Positions 16,203 through 25,770 of a stretch of 62,129 nucleotides of DNA are shown in pieces. The notes beneath the pieces were generated by a model that saw only the letters and a list, made by a program, of their open reading frames with translations, was not told the DNA's origin and made no database searches. This DNA is from Jiella sonneratiae (GTDB lineage Bacteria > Pseudomonadota > Alphaproteobacteria > Rhizobiales > Rhizobiaceae), in assembly GCF_017353515.1 (NCBI RefSeq), contig NZ_JAFMPY010000027.1, positions 1 through 62,129 of the forward strand. Direction: 5' to 3'. A program made the translations under genes and the position numbers. Position 1 is the stretch's first letter; each line of letters opens with the position of its first letter.

Positions 16203-18697
16203 GCCGAGATCCGCTGCCTGATCTTCCCGCCGAAGCGCTGGGCCTTCCCGTCGTCGAGGCGCTGCCGGCGCTCGCCGCGGCGCTCGGCCGAAAGCGCAGC
16301 GCCGTCCTCGTCGCGCCGCCCGGCGCAGGCAAGACCACGCTGGTGCCGATCCACCTCCTCAGATCGGGCATGGCCGGCAAGATCCTGCTCGTCGAACCGC
16401 GCCGTCTCACGGCGCGCGCCGCCGCCCGCCGGATGGCGGCGCTGCTATGCGAGGAAGTCGGCGCGACGGTCGGCTGGCGGATGCGGCTCGACACGAAGGT
16501 CTCGGCGAGAACCCGCATCGAGGTGGTGACCGAAGGCGTCTTCACCCGCCAGATCCTCGACGATCCGGGGCTTTCGGGCATCGGCGCGGTGATCTTCGAC
16601 GAGTTTCACGAGCGCTCGCTCGACGCCGACTTCGGCCTTGCTTTGGCGATCGACGTCGCGACGGTGCTGCGCGACGACCTGAAGCTCGTCGTCATGTCGG
16701 CGACGCTGGACGGCGCCCGCGTGGCGGCGCTGCTGGGCGATGCGGAGGTGATCGAGAGCGCGGGCAGGGCCTTTCCGGTGCGGATCGAATATCGCGACCG
16801 GCCGGGCACCGTCGCTTTGGAGGACGCCGTGGCCGCGACGGTCCGCGATGTGCTCGCCGCCGAGAAGGGCAGCGTCCTCGTCTTTCTGCCGGGGCAGAAG
16901 GAGATTGCCCGCGTCGCCGAACGGCTTGCCGGCGTCCTGCCGGACGATGCGACGCTCGCTCCGCTCTATGGCGCTCTCGACGCCGCCGAGCAGGACCGGG
17001 CGGTGCGGCCGGCGCCCGGCGGCGCCCGCAAGGTCGTGCTTGCGACCGACATCGCCGAGACGTCGCTGACCATCGAGGGCGTCCGCATCGTCGTCGACGC
17101 CGGGCTGAAGCGGCGCCCGGCCTTCGAACCCGCCACCGGCCTGACGCGGCTGGAGACGGTGCGCGTCTCGCGGGCCTCGGCCGACCAGCGGGCCGGGCGC
17201 GCCGGGCGGACGGAGCCGGGCCTTGCCATCCGTCTCTGGCGGGCTGAACAGACCGCCGGGCTCGAAGCCTTCGACCGGCCGGAGATCCTGGCGACCGACC
17301 TTTCGGGCCTGATGCTCGACTGCGCGGCCTGGGGCGTCGCCGATCCCTCACAGCTCGCGCTGCTCGACGAGCCGCCGGCGGCGGCCGTCGCCGAGGCGGT
17401 GGCGCTGCTCGGCGATCTCGGCGCGCTCGACGGGGCGGGCCGCCTGACGCAGGCCGGCGAGGCGATGCGCCGGCTGCCCTTGCCGCCGCGCCTCGCCCAC
17501 ATGGTGGCGACGGCCGATCCGGCCGACCGGCTGAGTGCCGCGGACCTTGCCGTCCTTCTGACCGAACGCGGCCTCGGCTCGAACGACGTCGATCTCGACG
17601 AGCGGCTGCGCCGGCTTCGCGGCGGCCGCGATCCGCGATCGAAGGATGCGATGGCGCTCGCCCGGCGGATCGCGGCGACGGGCGGCAAAAGCACCGAAGC
17701 CCGTCCGGCGGAAACCGGTGGCTGGGCGACCGCCGGCTCGACCGGCCTCCTCGTGGCGCTGGCCTTTCCCGACCGGGTGGCCTTTGCGCAGGGCGCGCCC
17801 GGGCACTTCACTCTCGCGAACGGCCGCGGCGGAAGCCTTGATCCCGCCCATCCGCTGGCGCGGGCAAGAGCGTTGGCCGTCGCGGAAATCCAGGGGCCGG
17901 CCGCCGGCGGCAGGATCGTTGCTGCGGCCGAACTCGATCCGGAGGCCGTCGACCGCCTGCTTGCCGCCCGTGGCGCGGTCGAGGAGGCGGTCGTCTTCGT
18001 CGACGCCGCGCGGGCGGTGCGGGCCTTCCGGGCGACGCGTTTCGGCAAGGCGGTGGTGAGCCGCGTTCCGATCCCCGTGCCGAACGACGCTCGGACGGAA
18101 CTGGCGCTCGCCGACGGCATCCGCCGCCTCGGCCTCGCACGGCTCGATTTCGGCAAGGAGAACGAGCGGCTGCTGGCGAGGATCAGGTTCGTCGCCGGCG
18201 CCTGCGGCCCGCCCTGGCCGGACTGTTCGGAGAGAGCGCTCGCCGAGGGTGTACGCGACTGGCTGCTGCCTTACGTGCCGGGCGCTGCCGCCTTCGACCA
18301 GATCACGCCGGAGCGGCTGCGCGCGGCGCTGGAGGGGCTCGTGCCGGGCGAATTCAGGGGCCGCCTCGACGAACTCGCGCCCAGCCACTTCGACGCACCC
18401 TCGGGATCGAGGGTGCCGATCCGCTACGAAAGCGACCAGCCGGTGCTGTCGATCAGGGTGCAGGAGCTCTTCGGCCTGAGGCACCACCCCGCCGTCGCGG
18501 GCGGGCGCCTGCCGCTGACGCTCGAACTGCTCTCGCCGGCGCATCGGCCGATCCAGATCACCCGTGACCTGCCGGGGTTCTGGAACGGATCCTGGGCGGA
18601 CGTGCGATCGGATCTGCGCGGTCGCTATCCGAAGCACGAATGGCCGGAGGAGCCGGCCGCGGCAACCGCCACGGCGCGGGCGAAGCCGCGCCGCTGA
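16199..18697 (+). CDS. hrpB: ATP-dependent RNA helicase HrpB
   Basis: DEAH/RHA-family helicase of 832 residues, the usual HrpB length. Motif I APPGAGKTT is at about residues 39 to 47. Motif II reads DEFH instead of DEAH, which is common in HrpB, and is followed by MSATLDG (III), VLATDIAETSLTIEG (V) and DQRAGRAGRTEPG (VI). The C-terminal HrpB domain ends in a YPKHEWPE motif, then a basic tail. Its RNA target in the cell is not known. Translational coupling to an ABC importer is unexpected functionally and may simply reflect gene packing. Confidence 0.93.
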   Translation: MSRDPLPDLPAEALGLPVVEALPALAAALGRKRSAVLVAPPGAGKTTLVPIHLLRSGMAGKILLVEPRRLTARAAARRMAALLCEEVGATVGWRMRLDTKVSARTRIEVVTEGVFTRQILDDPGLSGIGAVIFDEFHERSLDADFGLALAIDVATVLRDDLKLVVMSATLDGARVAALLGDAEVIESAGRAFPVRIEYRDRPGTVALEDAVAATVRDVLAAEKGSVLVFLPGQKEIARVAERLAGVLPDDATLAPLYGALDAAEQDRAVRPAPGGARKVVLATDIAETSLTIEGVRIVVDAGLKRRPAFEPATGLTRLETVRVSRASADQRAGRAGRTEPGLAIRLWRAEQTAGLEAFDRPEILATDLSGLMLDCAAWGVADPSQLALLDEPPAAAVAEAVALLGDLGALDGAGRLTQAGEAMRRLPLPPRLAHMVATADPADRLSAADLAVLLTERGLGSNDVDLDERLRRLRGGRDPRSKDAMALARRIAATGGKSTEARPAETGGWATAGSTGLLVALAFPDRVAFAQGAPGHFTLANGRGGSLDPAHPLARARALAVAEIQGPAAGGRIVAAAELDPEAVDRLLAARGAVEEAVVFVDAARAVRAFRATRFGKAVVSRVPIPVPNDARTELALADGIRRLGLARLDFGKENERLLARIRFVAGACGPPWPDCSERALAEGVRDWLLPYVPGAAAFDQITPERLRAALEGLVPGEFRGRLDELAPSHFDAPSGSRVPIRYESDQPVLSIRVQELFGLRHHPAVAGGRLPLTLELLSPAHRPIQITRDLPGFWNGSWADVRSDLRGRYPKHEWPEEPAAATATARAKPRR

Positions 18698-18709
18698 ACG
18701 ACGAAGAAA

Positions 18710-18739
18710 GGCCCCCGCCGCGAACGCGCGGCGAGGGCC
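18710..18739 (-). terminator. Hairpin between hrpB and the DUF892 gene
   Basis: Thirteen-base arms (GGCCCCCGCCGCG and CGCGGCGAGGGCC) pair with one mismatch over a four-base loop. On the minus strand it is followed by CTTTCTTC, so it can end the convergent DUF892 transcript; on the plus strand it follows hrpB by 12 bases. Confidence 0.55.
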
Positions 18740-18840
18740 CCTCGTGATGCCCGAAAGGCGCCGGCCCGGAAGACGCCGCGTCCGCGGGGAGCGGGCGACG
18801 GACCGGCCGGTGTTGAACGGCTATCCCGGTGCCTGCGGCG

Positions 18841-19335
18841 TCAGGCGGCCGCCTCGTTGATGCCGAACTCGGCGAGTTCCGACATCGTCTGGTCGCCATG
18901 CGCCGTGGCATCGAGGCACTTCTGCAGCTTGACGGCATCCTCGGTCAGATCGAGACGCTTGGCGAAGGCGACGAGGCAGCCGTAGCCCGCGATGCCGTAA
19001 TGCGCCATGCGCTGATACTGGGTGATGATCATCGCGTCCCGCACGTCGGCGTCCGAGATTTCCTCTTCCAGAGCGTGGGAACGGGCCTCCTTCACGAGGC
19101 CCTCCATGCCCTTGCAGAACTCCCCGCTCGGGTCGGCGCCATGGGCTCCGATGATTTCGGCGAGGGTGCGACGGCCTTCCTCGATACCCTCGACGCCGGC
19201 CTGGAGCGCCTTCTTCAGCTTCGGATTGTGCGCAGCCTCGGCCAGTTCGCGCGTCACCTTGGCAGCCTGGCCGTCGGCGCTGTAGATGTCCTGCATCTGG
19301 TCGATGTAGATGTCTTTCAGGCTGTTGAGAGCCAT
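18841..19335 (-). CDS. DUF892 (YciE/YciF-like) ferritin-like protein
   Basis: 164 residues in a four-helix bundle pattern starting SLKDIYIDQMQDIYSADGQ, which is the typical DUF892 entry. Metal-ligand-type acidic and His residues recur (EGIEEGRRTLAEIIGAHGADP, YQRMAHYGIAGYG). These proteins are linked to stress responses and are structurally related to rubrerythrin-type ferritins; the reaction is not established. A second ferritin-like gene (dps) lies 15 kb upstream. The 285-base gap to actS holds both promoters. Confidence 0.85.
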   Translation of the reverse strand: MALNSLKDIYIDQMQDIYSADGQAAKVTRELAEAAHNPKLKKALQAGVEGIEEGRRTLAEIIGAHGADPSGEFCKGMEGLVKEARSHALEEEISDADVRDAMIITQYQRMAHYGIAGYGCLVAFAKRLDLTEDAVKLQKCLDATAHGDQTMSELAEFGINEAAA

Positions 19336-19620
19336 CGTCGTCTCCTTCCGATTGGTGCCGGTGCGGCGCGCGCTCGGATCGCCCGGCTGCCGGCCCGGCG
19401 CCCGCGCGCGTCCCGGCGGTTTCGATGGCTAAAAGAGCCGCGGAGCGGCTGCCGTTCCGCGCGGCGCGGCCGCGCTTTTTTGGCTGGCTAACGATCGCTC
19501 GGCGGCCGCTGTGCGTCATTGGGGCCGGGGGATGCGACATGGCACCCTGCGGTCGGCGGGGCAGGACGCGCTATTCTCGCTCACGGATGCAACTGGAAAT
19601 CGGGACTGACGGACCTCGCA

Positions 19621-20979
19621 ATGGATCAGGCAAGTCTGCACGGGGAGGGGCACGGTCCCTTCGACGTCATCTCCGGCATGCGCGAGAGCCAGCGGCTGCG
19701 TCTCGCGACGCTGGTCAGGCTCCGCTGGCTGTCGGTGGCGGGGCAGGCCATCGCCTGCGTCAGCGTGGCCTGGGTGCTGTGGTGGCCGTTTCCCGTGGTT
19801 CCGTGCTTTGCCCTCATCGCCCTGTCGGCAGGCCTCAACGTCTATCTCGCCGGTCGTTATTCCGGCAGCTACCGCCTGTCCTCGAACGCTGCTTTGACCG
19901 TTCTCACCTTCGACATCATGCAGCCGGCGGGCCTTCTGATGCTGACCGGCGGCATCCAGAATCCCTTCACCGTCTTCCTGATGGTGCCGGCGGTCATCGC
20001 CTCGGCGACCCAGCCGCCGCTCACCGTCTTTGCGATCACGGGTTTTGCCGTCGTCGCCACGACGGCGATCGCGGCGGTGCACATGCCGCTTCCCTGGCCG
20101 GTGGAGGGCGGGCTGCTGCTGCCGCCCGGCTATGTCGGGGGGCTGTGGTTCGCGATCGTCGCCACCCTCGTCTTCGCCTCCGTCTACATCTACCGCGTGG
20201 CGGCGGAGTCCCGCGTGCTTGCCGACGCGCTGGCCGCCACCGAACTCGTCCTGCAGCGCGAGCAGCATCTTTCCGCCCTCGACGGCCTCGCCGCCGCCGC
20301 CGCGCACGAACTCGGCACGCCGCTGTCGACCATCGCCCTCGTCGCCAAGGAGATGAAGCGTTCGGTGCCGAAGGACCAGCCGATTTCGGACGACGTGACG
20401 CTGCTGGTCGAGCAGACCGAGCGCTGCCGCCTTATCCTCGGACGGCTGACCTCGCTGTCATCGTCGAGCGAGAGCCATCTCGCCAACCTCTCGCTGCTCG
20501 CTTTGATCGACGAGGTGGCCGAGCCGCACCGCAACTTCGGCGTCGACCTGCAGGTCGAGGTGGTCGAACGTCTCGGCTCCGAACCCGTCGCGCGCCGCAA
20601 CGCCGCGGTTCTGTCGGGCGTCGGAAACCTCGTCGAGAACGCCGTCGACTTCGCCCAGTCGGTGGTGCTGATCCGGGCGGGCTGGAACCATGCATCGGTC
20701 TGGATCGAGGTGCTCGACGACGGGCCGGGCTTCCCGGCCGCGATGCTCGACCGCGTCGGCGATCCCTACATGTCGCGCCGCGAAGCCCGCGACCAGCGCC
20801 ATGGCGGCGGCCTCGGGCTCGGACTGTTCATCGCGGTGACCCTGCTGCAGCGCTCGGGCGCGACCGTGACCATCGACAATCGGCCCAGAAAAGGGGCAAT
20901 CGCCTCGGTCGTCTGGCCGCGCGCTGCGTATTCCGCGAGCACCGCGGCTCCGGTCGACCGCGCTCTGGTCGCCGGGTAG
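19621..20979 (+). CDS. actS: Redox-sensing histidine kinase ActS/RegB/PrrB
   Basis: 452-residue membrane kinase. About six transmembrane segments fill residues 30 to 195, with the quinone-binding motif GGIQNPFT at residues 110 to 117. The H-box is AAAAHELGTPLSTIAL with phospho-acceptor His229. Cys269 in QTERCRLIL matches the redox-active cysteine of RegB. The catalytic domain shows NLVENAVDFA, DDGPGFP and GGGLGLGLFIA. The ATG at 19621 is preferred; the frame is open upstream. It should phosphorylate ActR, encoded 563 bases downstream, and control redox-dependent energy metabolism. Confidence 0.93.
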   Translation: MDQASLHGEGHGPFDVISGMRESQRLRLATLVRLRWLSVAGQAIACVSVAWVLWWPFPVVPCFALIALSAGLNVYLAGRYSGSYRLSSNAALTVLTFDIMQPAGLLMLTGGIQNPFTVFLMVPAVIASATQPPLTVFAITGFAVVATTAIAAVHMPLPWPVEGGLLLPPGYVGGLWFAIVATLVFASVYIYRVAAESRVLADALAATELVLQREQHLSALDGLAAAAAHELGTPLSTIALVAKEMKRSVPKDQPISDDVTLLVEQTERCRLILGRLTSLSSSSESHLANLSLLALIDEVAEPHRNFGVDLQVEVVERLGSEPVARRNAAVLSGVGNLVENAVDFAQSVVLIRAGWNHASVWIEVLDDGPGFPAAMLDRVGDPYMSRREARDQRHGGGLGLGLFIAVTLLQRSGATVTIDNRPRKGAIASVVWPRAAYSASTAAPVDRALVAG

Positions 20980-21542
20980 CGCCTTTGATTCGGCGAGGCG
21001 TGAACCGACGATCGCTCACTCGTCCGGCCATGCGCCATCGTGTCGCACACCCTCGCGCTTGCAACATCGCTTTTCCATCAAAAGTGGTCATGGCGTGCGA
21101 ACGTCAGAAGAATCAGCGATTTATCGAAACGTTGCCGGAGTTGTGCTCCGGCGGTTCGGCGGCCGGTCCATGACGGCGGGCCGCAAGCTGCTGTTTTGTT
21201 GCGGTTTTGCGCGCCGGCCCGTGGCCCGGACCTTTCGCCTGCCGGCGGCCGCCACATGCGGCCACCGTCAAGTCGATGATGCGACAGACATGCGAGCTTA
21301 CGGTTTCCGACGGCGATTGACCGCGACGTCGGCACGCTGCGCGGGAATTCGGCAGATCAAAATAAATTTAGTTCATGCTTGCGGCATCTGCGCGATTAGT
21401 CGCAGCGTATCTCCGGCGTCGATAAGTCGCATGCCCCGTCCTGGGAGTGGCCGGAGTGAAACGCAGCTCGACGGACGCGCGGACCGGGCAACCCATCGCT
21501 CAGGGCGGGAAGTGGTGTGAGAAGAGTGAACCGAGGCAGAGA
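20980..21542 (+). promoter_or_regulatory. Long actS-actR intergenic region with a palindrome
   Basis: This stretch of 563 bases holds no gene I can support. Its second half is AT-richer, with AATAAATTTAGTT at about 21361. A TGCG-N8-CGCA palindrome follows at 21389 to 21404. Inverted GC-rich half-sites with a variable spacer are the kind of target RegA/PrrA proteins use, so autoregulation of actR is possible. In several relatives a senC/prrC gene sits in this interval; none is seen here. Confidence 0.3.
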
Positions 21543-22112
21543 ATGCTAGATCACACGATATTGTCCTTCGAAGTGCCGCTGCCGGTCAGCGATCCGACGC
21601 TCCTGCTCGTCGATGACGACAAGCCGTTCCTGCAGCGCATGAGCCGCGCGCTCGACCAGCGCGGCTTTATCGTCACGACGGCCGACAGCATCGCCGGGGG
21701 CCTGAGCGCGCTCGAGGACAGTGCGCCCGCCCATGCGGTCGTCGACATGCGCCTCGCGGACGGGAACGGCCTCGACGTCGTCGCCGCGCTGCAGCGCAAG
21801 CGCCCGGACGCCCGCGCCATCGTCCTGACCGGCTACGGCAACATCGCGACGGCGGTGACGGCGGTGAAGCTCGGCGCGATCGACTATCTGGCAAAGCCTG
21901 CCGATGCCGACGACGTGACCGCGGCGCTGCTGCGCTCCTCAGGCTTCAACGTCGAGGTGCCCGAAAATCCGATGTCGGCCGACCGCGTCCGCTGGGAACA
22001 CATCCAGCGGGTCTACGAGCTGTGCGACCGCAACGTCTCGGAAACCGCCCGGCGCCTCTCCATGCACCGCCGCACGCTGCAGCGCATCCTCGCGAAGCGC
22101 GCGCCCCGCTGA
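21543..22112 (+). CDS. actR: Response regulator ActR/RegA/PrrA
   Basis: 189 residues. The receiver domain has the acidic pair in LLLVDDDKPFLQRM, the phospho-acceptor Asp68 in VVDMRLADGNGLD, Thr in VLTGYGNIATAV and Lys in YLAKPAD. A proline hinge (residues 138 to 142) leads to the short Fis-type helix-turn-helix (SETARRLSMHRRTLQRILAKRAP) that is almost invariant in this family. GAGGCAGAGA precedes the ATG. It acts on photosynthesis, respiration, nitrogen and carbon fixation genes in relatives. Confidence 0.94.
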   Translation: MLDHTILSFEVPLPVSDPTLLLVDDDKPFLQRMSRALDQRGFIVTTADSIAGGLSALEDSAPAHAVVDMRLADGNGLDVVAALQRKRPDARAIVLTGYGNIATAVTAVKLGAIDYLAKPADADDVTAALLRSSGFNVEVPENPMSADRVRWEHIQRVYELCDRNVSETARRLSMHRRTLQRILAKRAPR

Positions 22113-22761
22113 AAAGTCTCCGCCCGTCGCACGAAGCGGGCGGGCGACCCGCTCACATTTTCCCGGCGGCGCGTGGCGGGTCGATGTGACGTGGCATGCC
22201 GCAACCTCGGCAGCGACCGGAGCGGGACGAACGGAGACGCGCCGGGACGGGGTCGCTGATTTTTTTCCGCCTGCGTCGAACTGCCCGCGCAGCGACCCGC
22301 GCAGCGGCTGCGATGGACCGCGTTCTTCGCCTTGGCCGCCGCCCCGTTTTGGCGCAATCCGCCCGGGAGAAAGGCGCCGTCGATGCGCTCCGGCCGGCCG
22401 CCTTTGCCCGGGCGGTGTGTGGGAAACCGCCAAAGCCTGCCGCGCCGACGGACTGCTGCGCCTGACGCTTGCCGTGGACATGGCCGCCGATCCGCGGGTC
22501 AGGCCGATCTTTCACGGGACGGCGGGCCGGGTCTGGGCGTACAGAAGTCCGTCTGTCTCAAACTGAAAATCGGCTGTCGCAAGATGATACATCAATAGTC
22601 GCGACGGCGGCGTAGAAAATCCTGTCACGTTGCCCGTTCCTGGCGGCTTTGGATCGGTCGTCCCTGGTCGTCTTCGCTGTTTGCAACAGATTCGATCTGG
22701 ATAAGCGCGACAATTCCGATATTTATGCTTAATGAAGTGTAAAAATCGGAGTTAAAATGCG
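22113..22761. other. Intergenic region after actR, no supported gene
   Basis: About 650 bases. A seven-base hairpin (CCGCCCG/CGGGCGG, 22120 to 22143) directly follows actR and may end its transcript. The last 220 bases become AT-rich (for example TATTTATGCTTAATGAAGTGTAAAAATCGGAG) and presumably carry the promoter of the methyltransferase gene. I saw no RNA gene or protein-like reading frame in between. Confidence 0.4.
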
Positions 22762-23469
22762 ATGAGTGTCGCGCATCTCGATACCGGCCGGTGGGTCAAG
22801 CCAGACCCGATGAGCAATCCGCACAGCATCGAAAGGCGCTTCCGGGCGAACCGCTTCCGGCACGTCCGGCGCCTCCTCGAGGCGGCGCTCGAAGAAAGGG
22901 AGCGGATCGAGGTTCTCGATCTCGGCGGCACCGAGGCCTACTGGGCGATCGCCGAGGATTTCCTGTCTGAGCATCGCGGCCGGATCGGCATCACGCTGGT
23001 CAACAACGAACCGATCGAGGCGCCGAAGGATCCGGTCTTTCGCCCGGTCTTCGGCGATGCCTGCGACGGCAACCTCTTCGGCGGCAAGCGCTTCGACCTC
23101 GTCCATTCGAATTCGGTGATCGAGCATGTCGGCGAGGAGCACCGCATGCGGGCGTTCGCCGACAATGTAAGGCGCCTTTCCGACCGTTATTTCATCCAGA
23201 CACCGAATTACTGGTTCCCGCTCGAGCCGCATTTCCGCGTCGTCGGTTTCCAGTGGATGCCGCTTCGCCTGCGCGCCGCCCTGATGCGGCGCGCCAATCT
23301 GGGCTTCTTCCCGCGGGCGAAGACCGCCGAGGAAGCCTGGAACAACGTCGCGGAGATCCGTCTCCTCGACAAGAAGCTGATGCGCCGGCTGTTTCCCGAG
23401 GCGGATCTCAGGGAAGAGCGGGTCGCCGGCCTGACAAAGTCGCTCATGGCCGTGCGCGACGCCGGCTGA
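22762..23469 (+). CDS. SAM-dependent methyltransferase (class I, unassigned substrate)
   Basis: 235 residues. Motif I is present as IEVLDLGGTEAYWAIA (about residues 50 to 65), and a later DLVHSNSVIEHVGEE segment resembles motif IV of methyltransferase type 11 domains. The C-terminal half is basic with aromatic patches (PNYWFPLEPHFRVVGFQWMPLRL), as in enzymes modifying surface glycans or lipids. CGGAG lies about ten bases before the ATG. It appears to be a single-gene unit with an AT-rich upstream region. Confidence 0.7.
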   Translation: MSVAHLDTGRWVKPDPMSNPHSIERRFRANRFRHVRRLLEAALEERERIEVLDLGGTEAYWAIAEDFLSEHRGRIGITLVNNEPIEAPKDPVFRPVFGDACDGNLFGGKRFDLVHSNSVIEHVGEEHRMRAFADNVRRLSDRYFIQTPNYWFPLEPHFRVVGFQWMPLRLRAALMRRANLGFFPRAKTAEEAWNNVAEIRLLDKKLMRRLFPEADLREERVAGLTKSLMAVRDAG

Positions 23470-23603
23470 GCCGGCAGGAGCCGAAGGGGCGGGGCACGGC
23501 GGGTCGATGCCGTGCCGCGCCGCTCGCTTTCATGCGCCGGCCTGCGGTCCTTCAACCCCGGCAGCCGGTCGCTTTCGGCCGGGTGCCGCGGTCCGGGCGG
23601 GGA

Positions 23604-23870
23604 TCACGCCGAGGGCGTGTCGGCCGCCTCTTCCGGCGCCTTGCGCCAGACTTCGACCGGGCCCTTCAGCTTGATGGTCAGCGGCTTGCCCTTGCGATCG
23701 CGGGCCTTGCCGGCCTGGACGCGGATCCAGCCTTCGCTGACGCAATATTCCTCGACATTGGTCTTCTCCGCGCCCTTGAAGCGGACGCCGACGCCTTCGC
23801 CGATGGCGGTCTCGTCGTAATAGGGGCTGTCGGGATCGATGCTGAGCCGGTCCGGCAGGGCGTTGGTCAT
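23604..23870 (-). CDS. DUF3297-family small protein
   Basis: 88 residues beginning TNALPDRLSIDPDSPYYDE, with the invariant-looking core GVRFKGAEKTNVEEYCVSEGWIRV. This is the DUF3297 pattern, a conserved small protein of unknown function (a glutathione peroxidase-related note appears on some entries, unproven). GGAGAG precedes the ATG. The open frame continues upstream but conservation begins at this start. Confidence 0.8.
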   Translation of the reverse strand: MTNALPDRLSIDPDSPYYDETAIGEGVGVRFKGAEKTNVEEYCVSEGWIRVQAGKARDRKGKPLTIKLKGPVEVWRKAPEEAADTPSA

Positions 23871-24173
23871 GTCGTGCTCTCCGTCTGTGATGGCGCCCCC
23901 ATACCACCGCCCGGCGGCGGACGCACGATCGGCGACGACGGGAAGTCGTCTCGGCTTTCCACTTGTCGCCGTGCCGCACCGCGTTCGTTCCGTCGCCAAT
24001 GCCCGGCGGCGACGTCGCGGTCGCTGCCGCCGGCCATCTTCATGTCCGGTTCACATGGCAAGCTTCAGGTTCGAAAAGGGGTATTTCCTTAAGGCTGGGC
24101 GACGAATCACCTGCGCCGGTGCGGCGAAGCGACGCTCGCGGCCGAAGCGCGACGACTTGGAAGGACGATCGAG
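23871..24173. promoter_or_regulatory. Divergent promoter region, DUF3297 / L,D-transpeptidase
   Basis: About 300 bases between divergent starts. The half near the transpeptidase is AT-richer (GGTATTTCCTTAAGG at about 24080). No defined operator was recognised. Confidence 0.35.
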
Positions 24174-25688
24174 TTGACCACGAGACTGAAGCGGGCGGGT
24201 CTGGCGGGACTGTATCTTCTGGCGCTTCCGGCCGGAACGACCGTCGCCGCCGAAACCGATGCCGCGCCGGTGCGGGTGGCGCAGGCTTTCGACTTCAACG
24301 TCCCCGACGGGGCGGTCGAGGTCTATGTCGATCAGTACGGCCAGCGCGTCTATCTCGACGGGCGCGGCCGGGTGGTCGGCGTCGACCGGCCGCGGCGCGG
24401 CTTCCAGGGCCGCCGCGACCGCTTCAGGGATCGTCGTGACGCGATCATCGACGCGCCGCCGCCGCCGGGCGTGACGGTGGAGGGCCGCGTCGACGTCGCG
24501 CCGGGCCGGGATTTCGGCCGGGTGCCGGATCGCCGCCGGCCGGCGACGATCGATCCCTATGACGATCCGGGCTTCGGCCCCGACGACGGCTATACCGAGC
24601 CGCGCTACGAAGACCGGGGGCCGGTGGAGGCCTCGCCGCTGCCCGCCCCGGGTGGGGCCGACGGGACCGACACCGTGCGCGAGGCGGGGCTGCCGCAAGA
24701 CGGCGCCGATCGCGGCCTGCCGGCGGCGGGATCCGACGGCCCGGCACAGGATACCCTCGGCTCGGAGCCGCTGTCCGGCGACGACGGACAGACCATCGAG
24801 GAGAGCAATCCGGCCCCGGCCGTCGCCTCCCCGGGCAACCAGAACGACCGGACGCAGGTCGCCGCGCTCCAGATCCTGCTCGATCGGGCCGGCATGTCGC
24901 CCGGCGTCATCGACGGCCGCATGGGCGGCAACGTCAACAAGGCCGTCGCCGCCTATCGCGAGAAGTTCGGCAAGACGCTGCAGACCGGCGACGCGCAGGT
25001 CCTCGCGGAGGACCTCGACGCCACCGGCGGGCCGCCGATCATCGAATACGAGATCACCAACGAGGACGTCGCCGGGCCCTATGTCGCGTCTATTCCGAGC
25101 GACTACGGCGAGAAGGCAAAACTGCCCGAGATGAGCTTCGAGCGGGTCTCGGAGCGGCTCGCCGAGCGCTTCCACATGGACGAGAGCTACCTCACCTCGA
25201 TCAATCCGGGCGCCGACTTCAGCCGCGCCGGAACGAAGATCAAGGTGGCGAATGTCGGCAGCAACGTCTCCGGCGAGGTGGCGAAGATCATCGCCGACAA
25301 GGGCCGCGAGCAGGTTCGCGCCTATGCGGCGGACGGCACGTTGATCGCCGCCTATCCGGCGACGATCGGCTCGACCGACACGCCGTCTCCCTCCGGCACG
25401 GTGCAGGTGAACCGGATCGCCTTCAATCCGAACTACACCTACAATCCGAAGGTGAACTTCAAGCAGGGGTCGAACGACAAGGTACTGACCATTCCGCCGG
25501 GCCCGAACGGCCCCGTCGGCACCGTCTGGATCGCGCTGTCGAAGCCCACCTACGGCATCCACGGGACGCCGGAACCCTCGAAGATCGGCAAGACCAACAG
25601 CCATGGCTGCGTGCGCCTGACCAACTGGGACGCGATGGAACTCGCCAAGCTGGTGAAGCCCGGCGTCACCGTCGAATTCACAGAATAG
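24174..25688 (+). CDS. L,D-transpeptidase (YkuD) with peptidoglycan-binding domain
   Basis: 504 residues, secreted (signal about residues 1 to 26, LAGLYLLALPAGTTVAAE). A long Asp/Pro/Arg-rich linker leads to a PG_binding_1 module (QVAALQILLDRAGMSPGVIDGRMGGNVNKA, about residues 220 to 275). The C-terminal YkuD domain has His463 in GIHGTPEP and the catalytic SHGCVRLTNWD with Cys479. It should form 3-3 cross-links or attach proteins to peptidoglycan, which is prominent in Rhizobiales. TTG start with AAGGA upstream. A strong terminator follows. Confidence 0.92.
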   Translation: MTTRLKRAGLAGLYLLALPAGTTVAAETDAAPVRVAQAFDFNVPDGAVEVYVDQYGQRVYLDGRGRVVGVDRPRRGFQGRRDRFRDRRDAIIDAPPPPGVTVEGRVDVAPGRDFGRVPDRRRPATIDPYDDPGFGPDDGYTEPRYEDRGPVEASPLPAPGGADGTDTVREAGLPQDGADRGLPAAGSDGPAQDTLGSEPLSGDDGQTIEESNPAPAVASPGNQNDRTQVAALQILLDRAGMSPGVIDGRMGGNVNKAVAAYREKFGKTLQTGDAQVLAEDLDATGGPPIIEYEITNEDVAGPYVASIPSDYGEKAKLPEMSFERVSERLAERFHMDESYLTSINPGADFSRAGTKIKVANVGSNVSGEVAKIIADKGREQVRAYAADGTLIAAYPATIGSTDTPSPSGTVQVNRIAFNPNYTYNPKVNFKQGSNDKVLTIPPGPNGPVGTVWIALSKPTYGIHGTPEPSKIGKTNSHGCVRLTNWDAMELAKLVKPGVTVEFTE

Positions 25689-25738
25689 CGGCGTTTCGCG
25701 GCCGGCGGGCCGGCGGGCCGCCGTGCGGCCCTCAGACC

Positions 25739-25770
25739 GGCCCCGGCGGGTTCATCCCGCCGGGGCCTTT
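25739..25770 (+). terminator. Terminator of the L,D-transpeptidase gene, overlapping the fhuB end
   Basis: Perfect 12-base arms GGCCCCGGCGGG and CCCGCCGGGGCC enclose a five-base loop and are followed by TTT on the plus strand. The right arm also encodes the last residues of the convergent fhuB-type gene. Confidence 0.7.

Noticed and set aside
24445-25134. Alternative plus and minus frames inside the L,D-transpeptidase linker
   Set aside because: Pro/Arg-rich shadows of the linker; the main frame has signal peptide, binding module and catalytic motif in order.
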